Assembly (NCBI GenBank): GCA_009839725.1
Contig: VXPF01000110.1
Coordinates: 1-42,069 of the forward strand
Source: Dehalococcoidia bacterium
Lineage (GTDB): Bacteria; Chloroflexota; Dehalococcoidia; Tepidiformales; Tepidiformaceae
Length of the DNA stretch: 42,069 bases
Direction: 5' to 3'
The notes under the pieces were generated by a model. The model ran no database searches, had not been told where the DNA came from, and saw only the letters and a program-made list of their open reading frames with translations. Within the stretch, counting starts at the first letter, position 1. The number at the start of each line of letters is the position of its first letter. The position numbers were made by a program, and so were the translations under genes. Below, piece after piece: positions 31,093 to 37,941 of this stretch.

Positions 31093-31563
31093 GTGAGATT
31101 CGAGCAGCTGGTCGAGAACCGCATCCTGGAGGCGATCGAGGAGGGCGTGTTCGAGGGGCTTCCGGGGGAGGGGGCGCCACTGGCGTTGCGCGACGCCGAC
31201 CGTCTGGCCGGCGACCTCTGGCTGGCGCACCACGTTTTGGGGAACGCCGGCGCGCTACCCGAGTGGCTTGAGCTGGCGCGCACAATCGAGGGGGACCGGG
31301 GACGTCTGGCTGCGATCGAAGGGGAGCATGAGGCGCTGGTTGAGCGGGCACGCTCGACGGGGGAGTGGCGGAGGCTGGGGCCGCTGATTGCGGAACGCCG
31401 GCGGGAGTTCGCGACCGCCGCCCTGGCGCTGCGTGCGAAGCAGGAGCGCTACAACATCGAGGCTCCCAGCATGCGGAACGAGCGCCCGGCTATCTGGGTT
31501 GAGGAGCGGCTGCGCATCCTGGATGCGCACGTCCGGGAGGCGAGAGGGGCGGCGGCGGGCTAG
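31093..31563 (+). CDS. DUF1992 (DnaJ-homologue subfamily C member 28-like) protein
   Basis: A 156-residue cytosolic protein of the DUF1992 family. The typical N-terminus ENRILEAIEEGVFEGLPGEGAPL is complete, followed by a helical part (LPEWLELARTIEGD, LVERARSTG) and the YNIEAPSMRNERPAIWVEERL end. The bacterial function is not established; eukaryotic relatives carry the domain beside a J domain. It uses GTG at 31093 with a GAGGGAC a few bases upstream. rpsU follows after about 100 bases with its own probable promoter. Confidence 0.85.
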   Translation: MRFEQLVENRILEAIEEGVFEGLPGEGAPLALRDADRLAGDLWLAHHVLGNAGALPEWLELARTIEGDRGRLAAIEGEHEALVERARSTGEWRRLGPLIAERRREFATAALALRAKQERYNIEAPSMRNERPAIWVEERLRILDAHVREARGAAAG

Positions 31564-31573
31564 GTCTGCCTGC

Positions 31574-31602
31574 TTTCGCGAGCGGAGCGCGGGTGGTACG
31601 GT
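31574..31602 (+). promoter_or_regulatory. Candidate promoter of rpsU-yqeY
   Basis: TTTCGC (31574-31579) and TACGGT (31597-31602) with 17 bases between. Moderate match; the leader would be about 50 bases. Confidence 0.4.
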
Positions 31603-31659
31603 GAGCGCTCGCCGTCGGGACGGGCGGCAATCGCACCCGAAGGGTGGTGAGCCAGCAAC

Positions 31660-31875
31660 GTGGCTGAAATCATCATCGGCGAGGATGAGCCATTCGAGTC
31701 TGCACTGAAGCGCTTCAACAAGCGCGTGCAGCAGGACGGCATCCTCTCGGAGACGCGTAAGCGCCAGCACTACGAAAAGCCGAGCGTGAAGCGCAAGAAG
31801 AAGGAAGCAGCGCGCCTGCGGAAGCTGCGGAAGAAGCAGCTTCGGGCCGAAGCGCGAGCCCGCTCGGGCCGGTAA
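31660..31875 (+). CDS. rpsU: 30S ribosomal protein S21
   Basis: A 71-residue, very basic small-subunit protein. It has the S21 opening [30 protein letters not shown], split here for the family marks [12 protein letters not shown] and the [20 protein letters not shown] tail. It starts with GTG at 31660, with GGTGAG about 9 bases upstream. yqeY begins 10 bases after its stop; the rpsU-yqeY order is conserved in many bacteria and supports both calls. Confidence 0.95.
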   Translation: MAEIIIGEDEPFESALKRFNKRVQQDGILSETRKRQHYEKPSVKRKKKEAARLRKLRKKQLRAEARARSGR

Positions 31876-31885
31876 CCCTCTTCCC

Positions 31886-32332
31886 GTGCCAGACCTGAAA
31901 GAGCGCATCCAGAGCGACCTGCGCGCGGCGATGCTCGCGAGGGACGAGCCGCGCAAGTCGGCCCTGCGCATGCTGACGGCCGCCATCAAGAACGCCGAGA
32001 TTGAATCGGGCGACGAGCTGGCGGAGGGCGACCTGCTGGTGGTCGTCCAGCGGCAGGTAAAGCAGCGGCGGGAGAGCATCGAGGAGTTCCGCAAGGGCGG
32101 ACGCGAGGACCTGGTGGAGCGGGAGGAAGCGGAGCTCGAGGCGTTCGCGGGCTACCTGCCCGAGGAGGCGAGCCGCGAGGAGATCGAGGAGGCGGCGCGC
32201 GCCACGATCGAGGAGACGGGCGCCTCGGGACCGCGCGACATGGGCAAGGTGATGCCGGTGCTCGTGAAGCGGTTCCAGGGTCGGGCGGACGGACGCGTGA
32301 TCAGCGAGATCGTGCGGGGGCTGCTGGGCTAG
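31886..32332 (+). CDS. yqeY: GatB/YqeY domain protein
   Basis: A 148-residue protein of the YqeY family, related to the C-terminal tRNA-contacting domain of the amidotransferase GatB. The conserved features are the start LKERIQSDLRAAMLARDEPRKSAL (here in part), KQRRESIEEFRKGGREDLVEREEAE, the helix FAGYLPEEASREEIEE, the GPRDMGKVMPVLVKRFQGR motif and the DGRVISEIV end. The GTG start is 10 bases after rpsU. Its stop TAG overlaps the stop of the convergent hydrolase gene in the palindrome CTAG. Confidence 0.93.
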   Translation: MPDLKERIQSDLRAAMLARDEPRKSALRMLTAAIKNAEIESGDELAEGDLLVVVQRQVKQRRESIEEFRKGGREDLVEREEAELEAFAGYLPEEASREEIEEAARATIEETGASGPRDMGKVMPVLVKRFQGRADGRVISEIVRGLLG

Positions 32333-33468
32333 CCGATCTCCTCGTCGGGGAAGCCCAGCTCGCGGCGTACCAGCGAGCCGATGACCTCGGCCGCGCTCTG
32401 GCCCGGCTCGGCGCCCGCCACGAGCGAACTCTTGGTGAGGGCGAAGGCGAACTCGTGCTCGGGATCGGCGAAGCCGATGGCGCCCCCGGCTCCGGGGTGG
32501 CCGAAGGTGGACGTGCGGGGGCCCATGGCGGTGATGGGACCGGTCTGGAAGTAGCCGAGGGCCTTGCGTACGGGCTGCTGGATGACCATGTCGTTCTCGT
32601 CGGTCTGGAAGCGGGTGGCGGTGCGGACGCGTTCCTCGGGGAGGATGCGGACGCCGTCGAGCTCGCCGCCGTTGCCGAGGGCGGCGTACATGCGCGCGAG
32701 CGCGCGAGCGCTCATGAGGCCGCCATGGGCGGGAAGGGCGGCGCGGCGCACGACGGGGTTGTTGTAGGGCTCGGCGAGGATGCCGACGGCGGGCGGGATG
32801 GCGCGAATGATGAGCGCGTCGGGCGGGGCGGGCGGGGCATCGGGGCGGGGGCCGTCGACGAGGGTCGCGACGCGGGACTCGTTGGCGTCGTCGATGCCCA
32901 TGTGGATGCCGTCAAGGCCCAAAGGCGCGCAGATCTCCTCCTGTACGAACTGGTTGATGGGGCGGCCGTCGGCGCGGCGGATGATCTCGCCGAGGATCCA
33001 ACCGAAGGTGTAGGCGTGATAACCGGTGCGGGCTCCGGGTTCCCACAGCGGCTCGAGGGCGGCGATGGCATCGCACATGAAGTCCCAATCGGACATGGAT
33101 TCGGGCGTAACGCCGTCGGGCATCTGGGGGACGCCGGCGCGGTGGGTGAGGGCGTGGCGGATGGTGGCGTACTGCTTGCCCCGCTCGGCGAACTCGGGCC
33201 AGTGGGCGCTGATGGGCTCGTCGTAGGCGAGGACGCCGCGCTCGACGAGCATGTGGATGGCGGTGGCGGTGACGCCCTTGGTGCAGGAGAAGGACGTGAA
33301 GAGGGTGCCTGCATCGACGGGGCGGCCGGAGTCGACATCGGCGAGTCCGGCCCAGGTGTCGACGACGAGCTCGCCGTGGTGGTAGGCGGCCACCTGCAGT
33401 CCCGATTCCACGCCACTCGCGATGAGCTGTTCGAGGGCCGCGGTGACCCGCTCGTTGATGTCCGCCAT
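32329..33468 (-). CDS. Serine hydrolase of the beta-lactamase (class C/EstB-like) fold
   Basis: A 379-residue enzyme of the beta-lactamase-related serine hydrolase family, usually an esterase or D-amino-acid peptidase rather than a resistance enzyme. The active-site S-x-x-K is in FTSFSCTKG (Ser61, Lys64). The tyrosine motif region is GYHAYTFGW. The third motif is HPG in STFGHPGAGGAIGF. No export signal is visible, so it should be cytosolic. ATG 33468 is chosen because AAGGCGGA lies 3-10 bases upstream and the further open frame covers a GC-rich gap. It is convergent with yqeY, sharing CTAG, and divergent from pgpH. Confidence 0.88.
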   Translation of the reverse strand: MADINERVTAALEQLIASGVESGLQVAAYHHGELVVDTWAGLADVDSGRPVDAGTLFTSFSCTKGVTATAIHMLVERGVLAYDEPISAHWPEFAERGKQYATIRHALTHRAGVPQMPDGVTPESMSDWDFMCDAIAALEPLWEPGARTGYHAYTFGWILGEIIRRADGRPINQFVQEEICAPLGLDGIHMGIDDANESRVATLVDGPRPDAPPAPPDALIIRAIPPAVGILAEPYNNPVVRRAALPAHGGLMSARALARMYAALGNGGELDGVRILPEERVRTATRFQTDENDMVIQQPVRKALGYFQTGPITAMGPRTSTFGHPGAGGAIGFADPEHEFAFALTKSSLVAGAEPGQSAAEVIGSLVRRELGFPDEEIG

Positions 33469-33493
33469 GGGTCCGCCTTTCGCGGGGGATTGC

Positions 33494-33511
33494 GCCGGCA
33501 GGGGAGCCGGC
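33494..33511. repeat. GCCGGC inverted repeat in the hydrolase/pgpH gap
   Basis: Two GCCGGC hexamers, each palindromic, are separated by AGGGGA and can form a 6-pair hairpin on either strand. It lies about 25 bases upstream of the hydrolase start; the role is unknown. Confidence 0.4.
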
Positions 33512-33570
33512 CGCGGCGTAACGATACGCGCTCGAAGGGGGCGGGGCGGAGCGGGGCTCGCCGGTGCCTC

Positions 33571-33579
33571 TGCTATCAT
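33571..33579 (+). promoter_or_regulatory. Extended -10 promoter of pgpH
   Basis: TGCTATCAT, that is a TGn extension plus TATCAT, lies 13 bases before the pgpH ATG. The 5' leader would be only about 6 bases and there is no Shine-Dalgarno. Confidence 0.5.
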
Positions 33580-33592
33580 CGGGACCCTTCTC

Positions 33593-35806
33593 ATGCTGCG
33601 CCGCCGTCCTGATCCGGTCGTTACCCGCGGGGGCGCGGCTGCCTTTGGCATCGTCATCGCCATCGGCGCGATCGCACTGGCGATCCCACTCCTGCCCGGA
33701 GAGAGCGCGCCACGCGAGGGCGACATCGCGCCGCGGGCGTTTGCGGCCGTGCGCGAGAGCGATTACGTCTCCGTCGAGCTGACGGCGGCGGCCCAGGACG
33801 AGGCCGCAGCGGCCGTCGAGCCGGTGATGGCCTCACTCACCGAGGTTCCCGCCGAGCAGCTGCGATTGCTGGCGTCGCTGTTCGAAGAGGTGGCGCGGCT
33901 GCGCCTGCGGTCGGAGCTGTCCTCGGAGGAGCGGCTGGAGGCGCTGGGCGAGTCGCCATCGGGCATGGGGCTGGGGCAGGCGATTCGATCGACGCTGCTG
34001 ACCCTGAGCGTCCAGAACCTAGAGGACCTGCGGGCCGCCTCAGTGGAGGGGGTAAGCGCCATCCTGAGCTCGCCGCTGCGGGAGGAAGACAAGGCCAACC
34101 GCATCGAGGCGTACCTGCTGGTCGGGACCGTGCCCTCGTTTCAGCGGGGCGAGGGGGCGCTGCGGGAGCTGCTCGACGCGTTCGTGACGCCGACGGTGGC
34201 GCTGGACGAGCAGACGACGCGGGGGCTTCGCGAGGATGCGCGGGAGGCCGTGGGGCAGGTGGTGGTGACGTACGCGCCGGGCGAGGTGATCGTGGAGGAG
34301 GGGCAGGCGCTGGACGCCGTCGCCATTGAGGCGTTGCGGGAAACGGGCGTCATCGACGAGGGGTTCGACTACTACGACCTGGGGGCGGGGCTGCTGATGG
34401 GGGCCGCCCTGGGCACGGTGCTGGGCGTGTACCTCTACCGGTTGCAGCCGTTCGAGCGCCCGGCGGAACGCCGGGGATTGATGACGCTGCTGGCGGTGCT
34501 CGGAACCCTCGTCGCGGTACGGGTGGCGCTGCCCGAGCTGCTGCCCGACACCGAAGGGCGGTTCTTCGCGTACGCCATGCCGGTGGGGGCGGCGGCGCTC
34601 GTGGTGTCGTCGGTTTCGGCGCCGCGTTTCGGAGCGATGGTGGCGGTGGTGGTGGCGCTCTACGCGGGGTTCATCGCGGCCACGGCGCCATCGCTGGCAG
34701 GGGCGGCGTTCACGAGCGCGCTGGAGCCGCTGGAGCTGGTGATCGCGTACGCGGCGGCGGGGCTGGCGGGGGCGGCGGCGATGCAGCGGACGGAACGCCT
34801 GGGCCGGTTCGCGGCGGCGGGCGTGGCGGTGGGGGCGGCCACGGGCGCGGTGCTGCTCGCCTTCTGGATGCTGACGGAGCAGCGGGAGACGGAGGGGCTA
34901 GGGTGGCTGGCGCTGGCGGCCGCAATCGCGGGCGGCGGCTCCTCGGTGATCGGGCTGGGGCTGCACGTACTGCTCTCGATGGCGCTGCGCGTGACAACGC
35001 GGATGCAGCTGATGGAGCTGGCGCAGGCGGGCCATCCGATCCTGCAGGAGCTGCAGGAGAAGGCGCCGGGCACGTTCCACCACAGCATGCTGGTGGGGAC
35101 GCTGGCCGAGCAGGCGGCGAGCCGCATCGGGGCGGACTCGCTGCTGGTGCGGGCGGGGGCGTACTACCACGACATCGGGAAGATGGAGCGTCCGGAGTAC
35201 TTCGTCGAGAACAACATCGAGCGCGGAGTGAGCCCGCACGACAGCCTCGCCCCGGAGGCGAGCGCGCGCATCATCCACGGGCACGTGTTCGACGGGATGG
35301 ACCTCGCGCGGAGGCGCCGGCTGCCGGCGATCGTGGGGGATTTCATCCCGCAGCACCACGGCACGCGGCTCGTCGACTTCTTCTATCACAAGGCGCTCGA
35401 GCGAGGCGAAACGGATGCGGAGGAATTCCGCTACCCGGGACCGCGCCCGCAGGCGAAAGAGCAGGCGATCGTGATGCTGGCGGACTCGTGCGAGGCGCTC
35501 GTGCGGGCCACCCAGCCGGAAACGCACGAGGAGATCGACGAGCTGGTGAACGGGGTGTTCGCGGAGCGGCTGTCGGAAGGGCAGATGGACGAGTGCGACA
35601 TCACCATGCACGAGCTGCAGGTGGTGGCGGAGAGCTTCCGGAGCACGCTGCGAGCGGTGTACCACCCGCGCATCGAGTACCCGGATGCGCCGGGCTTCCA
35701 GGACGGGCTGGAGGGTTCGTCCGCGGGGGCTCCTCCCGCAGTCGGGCCCACACCCACGGGCCCTTCCGACCCCGCGGAGGCGGGAGAGCGGGCGGCGGAC
35801 GAGTAG
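33593..35806 (+). CDS. pgpH: PgpH-type HD phosphohydrolase (cyclic-di-AMP phosphodiesterase)
   Basis: A 737-residue membrane enzyme expected to hydrolyse c-di-AMP. A first membrane helix (AFGIVIAIGAIALAIPLL) leads to a large outer domain of about 250 residues (7TMR-HDED type, YVSVELTAAAQDEAAAAVEP to VVVTYAPGEVIVEEGQAL). Several membrane helices span about residues 265-450. The cytoplasmic HD domain has TFHHSMLVGTLAEQAA, the HD pair in GAYYHDIGKMERPEYFVENN, IIHGHVFDGMDLA and QHHGTRLVDFFYHKA. ATG 33593 follows a promoter-like extended -10. A disordered Pro/Gly/Ala tail closes the protein. In Firmicutes pgpH lies near ybeY; here its downstream neighbour is purQ. Confidence 0.92.
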   Translation: MLRRRPDPVVTRGGAAAFGIVIAIGAIALAIPLLPGESAPREGDIAPRAFAAVRESDYVSVELTAAAQDEAAAAVEPVMASLTEVPAEQLRLLASLFEEVARLRLRSELSSEERLEALGESPSGMGLGQAIRSTLLTLSVQNLEDLRAASVEGVSAILSSPLREEDKANRIEAYLLVGTVPSFQRGEGALRELLDAFVTPTVALDEQTTRGLREDAREAVGQVVVTYAPGEVIVEEGQALDAVAIEALRETGVIDEGFDYYDLGAGLLMGAALGTVLGVYLYRLQPFERPAERRGLMTLLAVLGTLVAVRVALPELLPDTEGRFFAYAMPVGAAALVVSSVSAPRFGAMVAVVVALYAGFIAATAPSLAGAAFTSALEPLELVIAYAAAGLAGAAAMQRTERLGRFAAAGVAVGAATGAVLLAFWMLTEQRETEGLGWLALAAAIAGGGSSVIGLGLHVLLSMALRVTTRMQLMELAQAGHPILQELQEKAPGTFHHSMLVGTLAEQAASRIGADSLLVRAGAYYHDIGKMERPEYFVENNIERGVSPHDSLAPEASARIIHGHVFDGMDLARRRRLPAIVGDFIPQHHGTRLVDFFYHKALERGETDAEEFRYPGPRPQAKEQAIVMLADSCEALVRATQPETHEEIDELVNGVFAERLSEGQMDECDITMHELQVVAESFRSTLRAVYHPRIEYPDAPGFQDGLEGSSAGAPPAVGPTPTGPSDPAEAGERAADE

Positions 35807-35829
35807 CGAGCGGGGGATGCACGGGGCGC

Positions 35830-35838
35830 TGCTATACT
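35830..35838 (+). promoter_or_regulatory. Extended -10 promoter of purQ
   Basis: TGCTATACT, with a TGn extension and a five-of-six -10, lies 36 bases before the purQ ATG. No -35 is needed for this class and none is seen. Confidence 0.55.
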
Positions 35839-35861
35839 GCCGAGAGTTCTCAGATCGGCAG
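35837..35861 (+). promoter_or_regulatory. Hairpin/operator at the purQ transcription start
   Basis: Perfect 7-base arms CTGCCGA (35837-35843) and TCGGCAG (35855-35861) enclose an inner GAG-TT-CTC stem. The structure overlaps the -10 end and the predicted start site, so it could be an operator or a 5'-end RNA hairpin. Confidence 0.5.
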
Positions 35862-35874
35862 CAAGCGAGGGGTG

Positions 35875-36576
35875 ATGCGCTTCGCCATCGTGCGGTTCCC
35901 GGGGACCTGGAGCGACCGCGACACCGAGCACGTGCTCGTGAACGTGCTGGGGCAGGAAGCGGAGATCGTGTGGCACCAGGAGACCTCGCTGACGGGGTTC
36001 GACGCGGTGGTGCTGCCTGGGGGCTTCTCCTACGGGGACTACCTGCGCTGCGGGGCGATCGCGCGCTTCTCGCCGATCATGGAAGAGGTGGTGCGGGCGG
36101 CGGAGGGGGGGATGCCGGTGATCGGCATCTGCAACGGGTTCCAGGTGCTGTGCGAGAGCGGCCTGCTCCCGGGGGCGCTGATCCGCAACCGCAGCCTGCG
36201 CTTCCGTTGCGAGTGGACGCACCTGCTCTGCGAGAGCGGTGAGTCGCCCTGGACGGCCGGCATCGGCGAGGGCGAGGTGCTGCGCGTCCCCATCAGCCAC
36301 GGCGAAGGGAACTACCAGGCCGACCGGGCGACGCTCGACGAGCTCGAGGCGGCGGGGCGGGTGGTGTTCCGCTACTGCGACGAGCAGGGGGACGTCACGC
36401 CGGACTCGAATCCGAACGGGAGCGCGCGCAACATCGCGGGCATCCGAAACGAGGCAGGGAACGTGGTGGGGATGATGCCGCACCCCGAACGGGCTGGCGA
36501 AGAACTGACGGGAGGGGCGGACGGGAACCGCATCTGGCGATCAGTGGTCGAAGCCGCGGTTGGCGCCGCGGTCTGA
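35875..36576 (+). CDS. purQ: Phosphoribosylformylglycinamidine synthase, glutamine amidotransferase subunit
   Basis: PurQ releases ammonia from glutamine for the fourth step of purine synthesis. It is a 233-residue class I amidotransferase. The start MRFAIVRFPGTWSDRDTEHV is typical. The oxyanion-loop region is LPGGFSYGDYLRCGAIA. The nucleophile Cys is in GICNGFQVLCESGLLPG, and the His-Glu partners are in MMPHPERA. AGCGAGG precedes the ATG at 35875. The PurL partner is three genes downstream; no purS is seen, although the small PurL needs one, so purS is probably elsewhere. Confidence 0.95.
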   Translation: MRFAIVRFPGTWSDRDTEHVLVNVLGQEAEIVWHQETSLTGFDAVVLPGGFSYGDYLRCGAIARFSPIMEEVVRAAEGGMPVIGICNGFQVLCESGLLPGALIRNRSLRFRCEWTHLLCESGESPWTAGIGEGEVLRVPISHGEGNYQADRATLDELEAAGRVVFRYCDEQGDVTPDSNPNGSARNIAGIRNEAGNVVGMMPHPERAGEELTGGADGNRIWRSVVEAAVGAAV

Positions 36577-36589
36577 AAGGAGCACGACC

Positions 36590-37234
36590 ATGACGACGAT
36601 GGACTCGGAGTATCCGGTTCGACTGGAGATCGAGCCGCCAGAACCGCAGAACCGGTTGCTGGTCTTCCTGCGGCCGATCCTGGCGATCCCTCACTGGATC
36701 ATCATCGCGCTTCTGGGAATCGTGGCGTTCCTGGTCTGGCTGGCGGCATCCGCCTCGATCGTAGTCCTTGCACGCTACCCCGAGCTGCTGCTGCGGTTCA
36801 CCATCGGCTACGCGCGATGGTCGGCGCGCGTGACCGCCTACGCGGGATCGCCCAGCCAGCAAGCATGGGGCAGCACCACGTTCTACATCGTGACCGGGGG
36901 CTTCCTGACGGGCAGGTACCCGCCGTTCACGCTGGGAGAGGTTCCCGACTACCCCATTCGCCTTCACGTGCAGGAGCAGGTCGAGGGGCGTGACAGGCTC
37001 ACGGGTTTCTTCCCTGTGCGCATCATCATGGCCATTCCGCACATCATCGTGGTGGTCATCCTCTCGATCCTGATCACGGTGGCGACAGTCGTGGCCTGGC
37101 TGGCGGGGATCCTACTGGGACAACTGCCCGACTGGCTGCACAACTTCATCGCGGGCTACTCGCGCTATACCGCCCGGGTCGGGGCCTACGTGGGCCTGCT
37201 CGCGGACGAGTACCCTCCGTTCAGCTTCAACTAG
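36590..37234 (+). CDS. DUF4389 membrane protein with internal duplication
   Basis: A 214-residue membrane protein of the DUF4389 family, function unknown. It consists of two similar halves. The first has YPVRLEIEPPEPQNRLLVFLR, then RPILAIPHWIIIALLGIVAFLVW and LRFTIGYARWSARVTAYAG. The second has YPIRLHVQEQ, VRIIMAIPHIIVVVILSILI and NFIAGYSRYTARVGAYVGLL, ending DEYPPFSFN. Each half has one strong membrane helix after a conserved IPH. It is preceded by AAAGGAG with good spacing and starts 13 bases after purQ. Confidence 0.83.
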   Translation: MTTMDSEYPVRLEIEPPEPQNRLLVFLRPILAIPHWIIIALLGIVAFLVWLAASASIVVLARYPELLLRFTIGYARWSARVTAYAGSPSQQAWGSTTFYIVTGGFLTGRYPPFTLGEVPDYPIRLHVQEQVEGRDRLTGFFPVRIIMAIPHIIVVVILSILITVATVVAWLAGILLGQLPDWLHNFIAGYSRYTARVGAYVGLLADEYPPFSFN

Positions 37235-37274
37235 CGTCAGGGGGCGCGAGCGTCATCGCCCATGAGGAGCCTGT

Positions 37275-37316
37275 ATGACCGCCGAGGCGCCGGGACATCC
37301 GGTTCAGTTCGAGTAG
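37275..37316 (+). pseudogene. Remnant 5' end of a second DUF4389 gene, or 13-residue peptide
   Basis: GAGGAG lies 5 bases before an ATG that encodes MTAEAPGHPVQFE and then a stop. The peptide resembles the start of the neighbouring DUF4389 protein (MT, then xYPVRLE), and CATCCGGTTCAGTTCGAG is close to TATCCGGTTCGACTGGAG in that gene. This looks like the leftover start of a tandem copy whose body was deleted. An overlapping 22-codon frame (37262-37330) ends in ATGA with the next start and could instead serve coupling. Confidence 0.5.
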
Positions 37317-37326
37317 GAGACGAGGA

Positions 37327-37896
37327 ATGACCGAAGCGGTGTACGAAGGGGACCATGGGGGTCAGGAACTGGAGTTGGCGGGCCAGGGGCGCCGGCTGGC
37401 GGCATTCGTCCTGGACTTCGTCCTCTTCATAAGCACGCTCGGGATAGGCTGGCTGATCTGGCTCCTCGTCGTGGGAGGGCGCGGCCAGAACCCGGCGAAG
37501 CAGATCCTGGGCATGCACGTGGTTCGCCCGGACGGCAACCGGGCGGGCCTGGGGTGGATGCTCCTGCGGGAGATCGTGCTCAAGTGGGGAGCGTTCGTGG
37601 TGCTCGACCTTGTCCTGAGCATCATCAATCCGGCCGTGGGCGGCGGCATCACGCTGGCCGTGTTCGCCGTGGCCGCCCTCTGGTGCGCCTGGGATGCGAA
37701 CCGCCAGTGCCTCTGGGACAAGGTGATTGGGACGTACGTCGTTCGCCCGGCGGAAACAACGTGGGGTACTCCCGCGGCCTCTCCCGGCGACCGGGCGGCG
37801 GAGAACCTCGAGACGCTGGAGGATCTGCACTCGCGCGGACTGCTGACGGACGAGGAGTACGAGGAGCGCCGGGCGAGGGAGCTCGAGCGGCTGTAG
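37327..37896 (+). CDS. RDD-family membrane protein with C-terminal SHOCT domain
   Basis: A 189-residue membrane protein. The RDD domain is visible as RRLAAFVLDFVLFISTLGIGWLIW, GQNPAKQILGMHVVRPDG and WDANRQCLWDKVIGTYVV. A short helical SHOCT-like segment, LETLEDLHSRGLLTDEEYEERRARELERL in part, closes the protein. RDD proteins are of uncertain function, some linked to ion exchange or protein partnering; SHOCT segments often mediate oligomerisation. It follows the DUF4389 gene and the remnant, and GACGAGGA precedes the ATG. Confidence 0.85.
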   Translation: MTEAVYEGDHGGQELELAGQGRRLAAFVLDFVLFISTLGIGWLIWLLVVGGRGQNPAKQILGMHVVRPDGNRAGLGWMLLREIVLKWGAFVVLDLVLSIINPAVGGGITLAVFAVAALWCAWDANRQCLWDKVIGTYVVRPAETTWGTPAASPGDRAAENLETLEDLHSRGLLTDEEYEERRARELERL

Positions 37897-37929
37897 TACC
37901 GGCAGCGGGCGCGTGAGATAGAGGGGCGG

Positions 37930-37935
37930 TAGCAT
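37930..37935 (+). promoter_or_regulatory. TANNNT box 6 bases before purL
   Basis: TAGCAT, a 6-base spacer, then the GTG start; no Shine-Dalgarno. Candidate leaderless promoter with the same geometry as the carboxylase alpha gene. Confidence 0.45.
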
Positions 37936-37941
37936 CGGGGC

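Noticed and set aside
32329-33468. Antibiotic-resistance beta-lactamase
   Set aside because: The SxxK, Tyr and HPG motifs fit the EstB/serine-hydrolase branch; there is no export signal and no class A or C specific KTG motif.
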